This document shows positions 51,984 through 61,143 of a stretch of 64,000 nucleotides of DNA, piece after piece. The position numbers and the translations under genes were made by a program. The DNA lies in assembly GCA_026122225.1 (NCBI GenBank), contig JANEZZ010000734.1:682001-746000 (forward strand). The letters are read 5' to 3'. Positions within the stretch are counted from its first letter, which is position 1, and the number at the start of each line of letters is the position of its first letter. Below the pieces are notes generated by a model. The model was not told the DNA's origin and searched no databases. It worked only from the letters and a program-made list of their open reading frames with translations. Source of the DNA: Heloderma charlesbogerti. Its lineage: Eukaryota; Chordata; Lepidosauria; Squamata; Helodermatidae.

Positions 51984-52930
51984 TAGGGATGTACGAAAGT
52001 CACTTTTCTGCGGATTATGTTGATGATGGGGGGGAGGCATTCCATCCCTCCCCCCGGAATCCTCGACGGGGGGGAGGCGATCTGTTCCTTCCCCCCAGAA
52101 TCCTCCACGGCCGGCTGTGCTCCACAGCAGCTCCGCGGAGCAGCCGGCCAGGCCCAGCCAGGCCAGAGCCGTCCGCAGCTGGATTTCTGGCTGTGGAGGG
52201 CTCTGGGGAAAAAAAAAACTGTGTATGCAAATGGCAGCGGCTATGGCCGCCGCCATTTGCGTTCCTTATTTTTGGCCGTCTTAATCTATGTAAATATTTA
52301 CATAGACTATGATGGCGAAAATAAAAGGGAACGCAAATAGCGTAGCGGGCACTATTTGTGTCCCCTTTTGATTCACCGTTTTAGCCTACGTAAATATTTA
52401 CGTAGGCTAAAACGGTGAATCAAAAAGGGATGCAAATAGCGCCCCTACGCTATTTGTGTTCCCCTTTATTTTCGCCGTCATAGTCTACGTAAATATTTAC
52501 GTAGACTAAGACGGCCAAAAATAAGGAATGCAAATGGCAGCGGCCATTTTTTTTTTAACCCAGCCATGATAGGCTACGTAAATCTTTACGTAGCCTATCA
52601 CGTCGTGTTTTTTTTGTTTCTTTTTAAACCCAGCCATGATAGGCTACGTAAATCTTTACGTAGCCTATCACGTCATGTGTTTTTTTTTTTTTTTTACAAG
52701 ACTGCAAATGGCGGCGGCGGCAGCCGGTTGGAAGACCAGCTGCCGCCGCTGCCGCCGCTGCCGCCACCAGAGCCACCGCCGCCCGGAAGATCCACCCCAG
52801 GTAAGTCTCGTCCCGGGGGGGATCCGTGGGGGGGTGGGGGGGCAGGCTGTTCCGCCATAGAGTTCAGGGGACCGAATGCACTGGCATTCAGCCTCACTGA
52901 GATCCATGGTGGAATTCTCTGACATGGCTA
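51984..52930. mobile_element. hAT-type element with six or more palindromes (copy F)
   Basis: Left end TAGGGATGTACGAAAG; right end degraded, GACATGGCTA. A perfect 8 bp TSD, GTATTGGC, lies at 51976-51983 and 52931-52938. Palindromes lie at 52215-52261, 52276-52318, 52325-52366, 52371-52420 (perfect, 50 bp, with longer imperfect flanks), 52467-52522, 52563-52603 and 52637-52675. On the plus strand ATG at 52708-52710 opens MAAAAAGWKTSCRRC..., open for exactly 31 codons to CCCCAG|GTAAGT (GT at 52801-52802). On the minus strand MAAAIAAAICIHSF... from 52256 runs open to the left end, where the donor is weakened (AAAAGTGACT). Confidence 0.9.
52546..52690. repeat. Tandem duplication of one hairpin unit within copy F
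   Basis: AACCCAGCCATGATAGGCTA ... TAGCCTATCACGTCGTG (52557-52612) is repeated at 52627-52681 as the same string ending CGTCATG, period about 72 bp, each followed by a T run. Confidence 0.9.
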
Positions 52931-53099
52931 GTATTGGCATGGGCACATGATGCTTGGCTGTGTCTTGTGCCTTGATTATTTGTACGCTGCTCCAGGAGCC
53001 TTTTTAGCTGAAGAGCAGGATAAAAATGCTCCAAATAAATATAAAGAATAAAAAGAAAACACTGGATCAGATAAAAAGAAAACACTGGAACACTGGATT

Positions 53100-53411
53100 G
53101 TGATGGTGGTTGTTAACATCAACAGGTATTAGTGTTGTTATAGCAAAGGAAGCTTACAAGATTAGCTTTAGAAGGTTGTTTTGTTCATGATCGTTGTGCT
53201 GTTAATGAAGAGACACAAATGATCCTATTAAATGTTTGAATAGCTTATTTACATACACAGAAAAGGACCCATTTCATCCGATAGAAGTGGACATATTATG
53301 ACATCAAGTGATGGTTAAATGTCAGCCATTTCCAACAATTGGTGATGAAAAAAATGATTTTGCATAGAGCTGGACTTTGCAACTTCTAGCATGTTCTTTC
53401 ATAGGCTAATC
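53100..53411. other. No gene recognised
   Basis: AT-rich unassigned sequence. The preceding 52957-53099 may be a small L2-like piece (AAAAATGCTCCAAATAAATA). Confidence 0.45.
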
Positions 53412-53414
53412 TAA

Positions 53415-53542
53415 GGGTGCAATCCTATGCATATTTAGACAGCAAGAAGCCCTACAACTCCCAGCATTCTCCAGCCAGCTGGTTGGGGGATGCTGGGAGT
53501 TGTAGGACTTTTTTCTGTCTAAACCTGCATACGATTGCACCC
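53415..53542. mobile_element. Harbinger-like palindromic MITE
   Basis: 128 bp, GGGTGCAATCCTATGCATA to CATACGATTGCACCC, with TAA at 53412-53414 and 53543-53545. Arms CTACAACTCCCAGCATTCTC and GGATGCTGGGAGTTGTAGG pair. Confidence 0.88.
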
Positions 53543-53545
53543 TAA

Positions 53546-54605
53546 TTGTTCTCTCGAAAAAAGAAAAGAATGTATTTTACAATTATTTTGAAGTCAACCT
53601 TATTTTTACAGAACTATCGGTATCTAATAGCTGACCAATGCTATGTATAATCTTCCATCTGATTTTATCTGCTACTCATTTCACTGCAGCTTGACAAGTT
53701 ATAAAATGAAAAGTGAAGGTGAAAAATTGGGGTTGCGATTACCCACATTCCTGAGCTTGAATGGACAGTTTAGGATACACTTTCTGTTTATAAACAGACC
53801 TTTCTACTAGCTAGGTCTGCACTGTGGCCTTTGTCGATGCTGAGAAACGTATTCATTTTTTTGCCCCTTTCTAAGCTTGGGTTTAGTCAAAGTATCTGGC
53901 TGAGGTTTGCTGCAACCATACATTCAAGGTTTCTCTGTTAGAACAAACCTGCCAGAACAGATAGTTTCTACAGTATTTGCTTCCCTGGGATTTAGCTCCT
54001 GGATGGCAAGTTTTTAAAGGATTGCTCTCCTGGGATTTAGCTCCCTTTGCTGTGCCCTTGTTATTTCTCCAGCCCCATATTCCCATGAAGATGTGCCCTG
54101 AGTCCATGGCTGAGGCAGGACTGGCTAAAATTCAGCGCTTTTTGTGTTGCTTCATTTGATGATTTTTGCAGTTATTATTACAGCTCATATAATAACAGCT
54201 CCTATAACAAGAGCTCATATAACACACTTTCAAGTGTCTCTTAATTTTCTCTTTCAGTACCCTTATTAATACCAGACATAACTTTCACATTACTTTCTTC
54301 CATAGCGGTGAATCAATGACATGTAGAATTATGGTTATATTTTTTGTGAAATACATCTCCTTTGTACTTCATGCCCCTGAAGCTGCTTCAGTTGAAAGCT
54401 ACTATTTCTTCCTTTCTCCACACTACTGCTACATTTTGAGTTTATCTGTACAATTGTCCCTTCTCACAGTTTTTAAAGACATTGCTATAAAAACTGCAGT
54501 CGAAGTTCTTTATCTCTTTTGCATTGTTCATCATTATTCCCTGGCAGATTAATCAGTTGGCTGAAACTCAGAAGCACAGCTCCATGAATTAGAAAAATTG
54601 GTGGA
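53546..54605. other. No gene recognised
   Basis: AT-rich. A short near-duplicate of CTGGGATTTAGCTCC occurs at 53985 and 54030. Otherwise unassigned. Confidence 0.5.
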
Positions 54606-54613
54606 ATAGAGAG

Positions 54614-54845
54614 CGCGAGTACGGTATAGTGGTTAGCATGTTGGATGAGAACTGGGAAGACCGAAGTTAAAATCCCCATTCAGCCATGAAGCTCACTGGG
54701 TTCCCTTGGATCAGTCACTATCTCTCAGCCTAATCTACCATACAGGGTTGCTGTGAAGATGAAAATGGAGTGAAAATCTATGCCTCCCTGAGTTCCTTGA
54801 ACACGAAAGGCAGGATACAGATGAAATAAATAGGTGAATATGCAA
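54614..54845 (+). repeat. Sauria-type SINE, nearly complete
   Basis: GAGTACGGTATAGTGGTTAG (A-box-like), GAAGTTAAAATCCCCATTC (degraded B-box), CATGAAGCTCACTGGGTTCC, GTTGCTGTGAAGATGAAAAT and an AAATAAATAGGTGAAT tail, in the usual order. It is derived from a tRNA but is not a tRNA gene. Confidence 0.88.
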
Positions 54846-55137
54846 CAGGAAACTCTACAGCCCTGATCCAGGTGCACATACCCACAGCAGCAGGGGTTGT
54901 GGCTGCATCAGTCAGATAATCAGTAATAAGTAGTGCTGATCAGCTGTTCGGCAGAAGGAGAGAACAGCAGGGAATAATTCCAGCCTCCTCCTACAGAGTA
55001 TATCATTGTTTTTGCTGATTTCACATTCAGTTCTAGCAGCTGGATCAATGGGGAAGAACCACACATGCAGCCCCCCTTTTGTGCTCATCCACCTAAGAAT
55101 GCATATGTGGACCCCAGCTTCCAATTACATCTTCCCA

Positions 55138-56437
55138 TAACTGGATTAGGGGCATGTGTGTTCTTGTTTTCTGGGACTTCCAAAAGGCTTTTGACAAAGT
55201 CCCTCACCAGAGACTCCTGAGCAAACTTAGCAGTCATGGAATAAGAGGAGAGGTCCTCTTATAGATCAGTAACTAGTTAAAGAACAGAAAGCAGAGAGTA
55301 GGAATCAAGGGTAAACTCTCCCAATGGAGGGAAGTAAATAGCAGGGTCCCACAGGGATCTGTATTGCGACTAATGTTTTTAACCTGTTCATAAATTATCT
55401 GGAATTAGGACTGAGCAGTGAAGTGGCCAAGTTTGCTAATAACACCAAATTATTTAGGGTGGTTAAAACAAAAAGGGATTGTGAAGAGCTGCAAAAAGAT
55501 CTCCCCAAACTGGGAGAATGGGTATCTGAAAGGCAAATGCGGTTTAATGTCAGCAAGTGTAAAGTGATGCACGTTGGGGCAAAAAATCCCAACTTCAAGT
55601 ATAAGCTGATGGGATCTGAGCTTTCAGTGACAGACCAAGAAAGAGATTTTGGGGTTGTGGTGGACAGCTCGATGAAAATGTCAACCCAGTGTGCAGCCGC
55701 AGTAAAAAAGGCAAACTCCATAGTTAGAAAAGGAATCGAGAATAAAACTGCCAATATCATACTGCCCCTATGGTGCGACCGCACTTGGAATACTGTATAC
55801 AGGTCTGGTCATCACACCTTAAAAACGATATTGTAGAGCTGGAAAAAGTGCAGAGAAGGGCAACTAAAATGATCAAGGGGTTGGAGCATCTCCCTATGAG
55901 AGAAGCCTGCAACAGCTGGGATTGTTTAGCTTGGAAAAAAGAAGGGTAAGGGGAGACATGATAGAGGTCTACAAAATTATGCATGGTGTGGAGAATGTGG
56001 ATAGGGAGACATTTTTCTCCCTCTCAAAATACTATAACCCGGGGTCATTCTATGAAGCTGATTGGTGGGAGATTCAGGACAGATAAAAGGAAGTCCTTCT
56101 TCACACAGTGCATAGTTAAACTATGGAATTTGCTACCTCGGGATGTAGTGATGCCAACCAATTTGGATGGCTTTAAAAGAGGGTTAGACAAATTCCTGGA
56201 GGAAAAGGCTATCAGTGGCTAGTAGTCTTGATGGCTATGTGCTACTTCCAGTACCAGAGGCAGTGAGCCTATGTACATCAGTTGCTGGGGAACATGGGTG
56301 GGAGGGTGCTGTTGTGCTCATGTCCTGCTTGTGGGTTTCCCATAGGCAGCTGGTTGGCCACTGTGTGAACAGCATGCTGAACTAGATGGACCCTTAGTCT
56401 GATCCAGCATGGCTCTTCTTGTGTTCTTGTTTGTTAT
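55138..56437 (+). pseudogene. CR1 LINE 3' half, reverse transcriptase relic
   Basis: WDFQKAFDKVPHQRLL (motif A region) at 55170-55215 is followed by several stops and WREVNSRVPQGSVL-like sequence in broken frame. The longest clean part is 55423-55836: KFANNTKLFRVVKTKR, EWVSERQMRFNVSKCKVMHV, VTDQERDFGVVVDSSMKM and QCAAAVKKANS. Later frames give VDRETFFSLSQ-like sequence and RTDKRKSFFTQCIVKLWNLL, then PRDVVMPTNLDGFKRGL, at 55983-56219. Motif C is A-N-N where CR1 has A-D-D, so both catalytic aspartates are lost. The 3' UTR ends CTGATCCAGCATGGCTCTTC and TTGTGTTCTTG. Confidence 0.9.
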
Positions 56438-57665
56438 GCGTTCCTAGCATCGTACAATCTATTTTGGCTTTTGCAAAATGGTAGAACTGCTGGAGGGGGA
56501 GACAGCAGAGAGACCTGACAAGATCAGCATGGTAGGTTACTTGTCGTTCCTTCATACCGGGACTCATTTGACCCATTTGAACCTATAACGGGAAGCTTTC
56601 ATCAGACAGGGCCTCTGCAAGTGAGTCATGGCATTACGAATGTATTCTGAGCAGTCAGTTTGACCTAAGTTACAGCAGTGCCATATAAAAGCAGCTGGTA
56701 ATGACATTAGTTAGAGTCAAGGGCCAAGATACCAGCAAATCTTCATAATCAATTTATTTCATCCCATTCCCTAACAAGATGTGAATTATCTTTGGGTGTC
56801 CTTTCTTCTTTGTTGCTCAGACTTTATAAAGCATCTGGAGAGAATCTGCAGTCACATCCTCAGCTCTTGGAATAGTCAGATCAGTGCTTAATTTCCAGAA
56901 ATGGTAGTGCTACACCACAAACTTGCCTGGAATATACACTCTGACCTTGAAGTCCTTCTTCCACTTAATGAAATTGTAGTTATTCAATGATGAGGAAAAG
57001 GCATGTGCTGCATTATTGTCCCAAATACTTCCTTCTTTGCTGATAACTTCACATGTCCCAGGTGTGATTGTTGAAACAGTCAAATGATTAAAATGTTAGC
57101 ATTGCTCTTACAGAAGAGACAAACAAAAGGACTGTGGGGGGCAGGTTGTATTTGAAAATTATCTTATTTGCAGTTCTGTACACCTACTGGGATTATTTTA
57201 TTTTATTCTGTTGCAATAGGATATGTAGTTCTGATTTTGTTAAGGAGCAAAATGAGAAACTTGGAGCTGTATGCACTTTTGGTTTTGTCGCAGAATTGAA
57301 ATCTGAGCTCTACACAAAGAGCTTTTCCTTTCCTACTTTTCCACTACATAACCTCTAGGTGGTGCTGTACTATAGTGGAATATCGCAATTACACAAGTAG
57401 AAAAATACCTTTTATTTCACTTTCAGGAAGAATACTCAATTTCCCCTGCTCTACGAAAGCTCAGGAAAGTGCTCTTAACAATTGGAAGCAAAACTGGAGG
57501 ATCACTCTGTCATCTAAAGAACCCCTAAACAACTGTGAGTAAGGAATGCACAACAAATACCTCATGTAGAAGAGCTCTTGAAGCAGAACTTTTATTTTCC
57601 CCATAAGTATTTGAATGTTTTCTAAACACATAAGATATATGTGATGTATATGACACAGATGAGGA
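56438..57665. other. No gene recognised
   Basis: AT-rich, apparently single-copy sequence without recognisable exon or repeat. Confidence 0.5.
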
Positions 57666-57667
57666 AT

Positions 57668-58055
57668 GTAGGGTCCATATCTCAGTGGTAGACCTCATGC
57701 GCTGCATGCAGAAGGTCCTAGCTTCAGTCGCCAGCAGTGGTGGCTGGTGGCTCCGATTTTGGTGGGGCTGTAAATCCATTCTGGGTTTCAGTCAGAAGCA
57801 GCCAGAACTCTAAAGGAGCTATCCAAGGTTCTGAATCCTATCCTCAGAATAGGTTCAGCACCTTGGATAGCTTCTTTAGAGTTCTGGCTGCTTCTGACTG
57901 AAACCCAAAATGGATTTACAACCCCACCAAAATCGGAGCCACCAGCCCCCACTGGTCAGCATCTCTAGATAGAGCTAAGTAAAGACCCCTGTCTGAAACC
58001 CTGGAAAAGCCAGTATTGTCTACATCAGTCAGTGAGCTAGATGGGTATGAACTTG
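57668..58055 (+). repeat. tRNA-type SINE split by a palindromic element
   Basis: TATCTCAGTGGTAGACCTCA, TGCATGCAGAAGGTCCTAGC and TTCAGTC form a tRNA-like head with A and B boxes. The body resumes at 57955 as CAGCATCTCTAGATAGAGC, CTGTCTGAAACCCTGG and AGTGAGCTAGATGGGTATGA. It differs from the Sauria SINEs here. Confidence 0.75.
57735..57954. mobile_element. 220 bp near-perfect palindrome (probable hAT MITE)
   Basis: CAGTGGTGGCTGGTGGCTCC at the left pairs with GGAGCCACCAGCCCCCACTG at the right. The arms stay paired to a centre near 57845 (CCTATCCTCAGAATAGG), about 100 bp per arm with few mismatches. Flanks GTCGCCAG and GTCAGCAT share 5 of 8 bases. Confidence 0.8.
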
Positions 58056-58270
58056 CTGTACAAATAGCCATGTTGATCTGCTGCCTCTTCATTTGTGATC
58101 ATAGTGGCCAGGCTGTGCCAAAGCTAAAAGGAAGGAAGCTATGAGTAAAAGGAGAGACAGTGTGGTGAGTGGCTAGAGTTTAGCTCTCCAACATGGTACC
58201 ACTGTGCCCCTAGAACCTGCCTTGGTGCCTGCAGAGGCTCCTTGCCTCGCCTGATTTTTATAATATGTTT
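58056..58270. other. No gene recognised
   Basis: Unassigned spacer. Confidence 0.5.
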
Positions 58271-58271
58271 T

Positions 58272-58313
58272 TTTATTATTGTTATTATTGTTATTATTAT
58301 TATTATTATTATT
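58272..58313. repeat. (TTA)n microsatellite
   Basis: TTATTGTTATTATTGTTATT followed by about seven TTA units. The poly-asparagine or poly-leucine frames here are artefacts of this repeat. Confidence 0.95.
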
Positions 58314-58496
58314 TTGTGTGGTAGCTAGGCTTGCTAGAAAGGGAGGTGCGGGCCTCCAGCTGCCCATCCCTCTTCCTTTCCCCAAAATGCCTCTAGACCT
58401 CTACACGAGGCATTTATTTTCCACTCGTGATTCCTTACTCATGGTTGTTTATGGGTGGCAGACACCGCCCCCTTTTCAGCATCAGGCAAAGACTTA

Positions 58497-58988
58497 TTTA
58501 TTTATTTATTGAATTTATATCCTGCCTTTTTTCCTCCAAGTAAACCAAAGCGGCATATATAATCCTCTTCCTCCTTCCTCCATTTTATCCTCACAACAAC
58601 AACCCTGTGAGATCGGTTGGGCTGAGAGTCTGTGACTGGCCCAACGTCACCCAGTGATCTTCCATGACCAAGTGGGGACAAGAACCCAGAGCTCCCAGCA
58701 CCCAGATGGTGTATTTACAGAGAGTGCTGAACAGAGATGTAGGTCAAGGCACTTAAAGTGTTGAAACAACTGCTGGACCAGTACTGCGACACAGAAATCA
58801 TTTAGCAATTTCTGCCAGGATTGTTAGAAGATACCTAAAGGGGTGGCACTGTTTTTCAGAGGGATGAAATTAGGGATGTCAGAGAATTTCCCACGGATCT
58901 CGGTGAGGCCCAATGCTGGTGCATTCGGCCCCCCGAAATCCGTGGCGGAACAAAGCCCAAACACTCTAGCCACTACACTGCCCTGGCT
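58497..58988 (-). repeat. Sauria-type SINE split by a 258 bp copied segment
   Basis: TTTATTTATTGAATTTATAT, CCTCACAACAACAACCCTGT, GTGACTGGCCCAACGTCACC and CCAAGTGGGGACAAGAACCC are the antisense SINE body. The head AACACTCTAGCCACTACACT resumes after the segment at 58704-58961. Confidence 0.88.
58704..58961. repeat. 258 bp duplicate of 60256-60513
   Basis: Both copies run AGATGGTGTATTTACAGAGA to CAAAGCCCAAA, both 258 bp long, with about eight or nine differences by eye. Each contains the GATGAAAT flank and the first ~90 bp of the hAT element that is complete at 60423-61135. Confidence 0.93.
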
Positions 58989-59274
58989 CTTTCCTCAGGT
59001 TTTTGGACATTAGTTATGGCCCAACTGTTGTGGGCTGCTTTTGTGGTGTTCATTCTAGGCTGCGGGGGCGTGGGGAAGATCTTGTGTATTGTGGATGAAC
59101 ACTGTTCATATTGTTTTGTTTTTAGATTATGTTTTTATGGTGGTTATTTTTATTTGTATTATTGTGCTGATTATAATTTGTACTGATTTTGGTTTTTTCC
59201 TGTTACGTTAGTTACGGATTTCTCTATTTGTGTATGTTGCTTTTCCCCTATGAGGCACTCCCCTATGAGTAAAG

Positions 59275-59845
59275 GTTACAATGTCTGTGACTGTTTAGCT
59301 TGGAAAAAAGGCAAGTGAGGGAAATCTAGAATAGAATAGAATAGAATAGAATAGTAGGGTTGGAAGGGGCCTATAAGACCATGATAGAAGTGTACAAAAT
59401 TATGCACAGTGTCGAGGAAATATATAGGGAGATGTTTTTCTCCCTCTCTCAGAATACTAGAACCCGGGGTCATCCCATTTAGCTGATTGGTGGGAGATGC
59501 AACGTAAAAGAAAGTCTTTCTTCACACAGCACATAGTTCAGCTGTGGAACTCGCTACCACAAGATGTATTAGGCCACTAATTTGGATGTCTTTAAAGGGG
59601 GATTAGACAAATTTCTAGAGGATAAGGCTATCAGTGGCTACTAGTCCTGATGGCTATATGCTGTCTCCAGTATCAGAGGCAATATGTCTGTGTACGCCAC
59701 TTGCTAGGGAACATGACATGAACGGGATGGTGTTATTGTACCTATGTCTTGTGGGTTTCGCACAGGCAGCTGGTTGTGTGAACAGAATGCGGGATGAGAT
59801 GGACCCTCGGTATGATCCAGCATGGTTGTTCTTCTGCTCTTTTGT
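59275..59845 (+). repeat. CR1 LINE 3' end, interrupted
   Basis: GTTTAGCTTGGAAAAAAGG, TAGAAGTGTACAAAATTATG, AACCCGGGGTCATCCCATTT and AGGCAGCTGGTTGTGTGAAC follow 55910-56430. A short piece, (AATAG)n plus TAGGGTTGGAAGGGGCCTAT (59327-59382), lies inside and looks like the end of a second CR1 in antisense. Confidence 0.85.
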
Positions 59846-59864
59846 TGCTTCAAGTCTGCTTTTT

Positions 59865-59998
59865 GTGGTAGGATTTGATTTAATAATAATACCTCACAAG
59901 ATTGTTATGAAGATAAAATGGGTGTGGGGAGAGAGGCATGTATGCTGCCCTGAACTTCATGCAGGAAAGATAGCGTACAAATGTAATAAATAAATAAC
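59865..59998 (+). repeat. Sauria-type SINE 3' part
   Basis: ACCTCACAAGATTGTTATGA, AGATAAAATGGGTGTGGGGA and GCGTACAAATGTAATAAATA form the 3' half and tail of a Sauria SINE. Confidence 0.7.
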
Positions 59999-59999
59999 C

Positions 60000-60255
60000 T
60001 GCTTCATAACAATATGTTCGTGGGAACAGCAGAAGTATTTCTATAGTCTGTGGCTGTGCAAAAGGCTAGATCAGGTGATCTGAATGTATGAATCACTGCA
60101 GAACAAATACTGTTTCCTGCCCCCACCCCACCTTCATTCAAGATTCAGTTTAACCAAAAGCGTGGCTGACCTGTTTAAATGATATGCCAGAAGAAGTGCT
60201 TCTCTAGGTTGATTAACCACACTAATGCATTGTTATGTCACTAGGCAGGAGACGA
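60000..60255. other. No gene recognised
   Basis: Unassigned sequence leading into the source of the duplicated 258 bp segment. Confidence 0.5.
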
Positions 60256-60422
60256 AGATGGTGTATTTACAGAGAGTGCTGAACAGAGATGTAGGTCAAG
60301 GCACTTAAAGTGTTGAAACAACTGCTGGACCAGTACTGCGACACAGAAATCATTTAGCAATTTCTGCCAGGATTGTTAGAAGATACCTAAAGGGGTGGCA
60401 CTATATTTCAGAGGGATGAAAT

Positions 60423-61135
60423 TAGGGATGTCAGAGAATTTCCCACGGATCTCAGTGAGGCCCAATGCCAGTGCATTCGGCCCCCCGAAATCCATGGCAG
60501 GACAAAGCCCAAATGACCCCCACCCCACCAAATGGGCCCGGAACGGAGCACCTACCTGCTGCCATCCGTGCTGACTTGCGAATGGCGGCCGCATCTGCGG
60601 CCGCCATTCGCTTCCTCCATATAGCCGTGATAGGCTACATAGCCTATCACGGCTAACGCAGGGACGCCATAAATACTTACGTAGCCTATCACAGCAAAAC
60701 TAAGGGAACGCAAATGGCGGCAGCTACGGCGGCTGCCATTTGCGTTTCCTTTTTTTTTTTGGCCGTTTTAGCCTACGTAAATATTTACGTAGGCTAAAAC
60801 GGCCAAAAAAAAAAAGGGAACGCAAACGACGGCCGCCACAGCTGCCACCATTCGCTGTTGTTGTTTTTTGCCGTGATAGGCTACGTAAATATTTACGTAG
60901 CCTATCACAGCAAAATACAGGGACACAAATGGTGGCGGCTACGGCTGCTGCCATTTGCATCCCCGCAGGCTGCCCAGCGGCCACATGTCCAGTTGTGGGC
61001 AGCCCCGGCTGGTGGCTCCATGGAATCTCCGCGGAGTGGAGCTGGCCGGAGAGAATTTCGGGGGGAGGGACGGAGCGCCTCCCCCCATCGCAAATGTCAC
61101 CCTTTGAAAAGGTAAGTGACTTTCGTACATCCCTA
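60423..61135. mobile_element. hAT-type element with perfect palindromes and outward donors (copy G)
   Basis: TAGGGATGTCAGAGAAT at the left and TTCGTACATCCCTA at the right, with a perfect TSD, GATGAAAT, at 60415-60422 and 61136-61143. Palindromes: 60623-60654 (centre lost), 60751-60815 (perfect GGCCGTTTTAGCCTACGTAA type with T/A runs outside) and 60870-60909. The left donor is GCAGGTAGGT on the minus strand (GT at 60554-60555). On the plus strand ATG at 60929-60931 opens MVAATAAAICIPAGCPA..., open for exactly 61 codons to GAAAAG|GTAAGT (GT at 61112-61113), 22 bp from the right end. Confidence 0.9.
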
Positions 61136-61143
61136 GATGAAAT

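Larger units (their letters stand above)
46528..52956. mobile_element. Palindromic non-autonomous DNA element, split by L1 and hAT insertions
   Basis: The left arm (46528-46652) reads CAAGCATCATGTGCCCATGC, CCAATACCAACCAATGTGAC and ACTTTGGGCCAAATGCTTGA. The right arm has the same inverted: CAAGCATTTGGGGTGGCCCA, CACATTGGCTGGTATTGG, then after the hAT element at 51984-52930, ATGGGCACATGATGCTTG up to 52956. The middle (51622-51850) has the CCATGGGTT/GGTGGCTTGTT motifs seen at 33648-33950. The original element was about 530 bp. Confidence 0.7.

Noticed and set aside
54614..54690. tRNA gene
   Set aside because: The A- and B-box-like sequence belongs to a Sauria SINE with a long unrelated body and tail; the cloverleaf is not kept.
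57668..57735. Second tRNA gene candidate
   Set aside because: It continues into a SINE body after the palindrome at 57735-57954; the B box is degraded.
58272..58313. Poly-asparagine or poly-leucine protein
   Set aside because: Artefact of a (TTA)n microsatellite.
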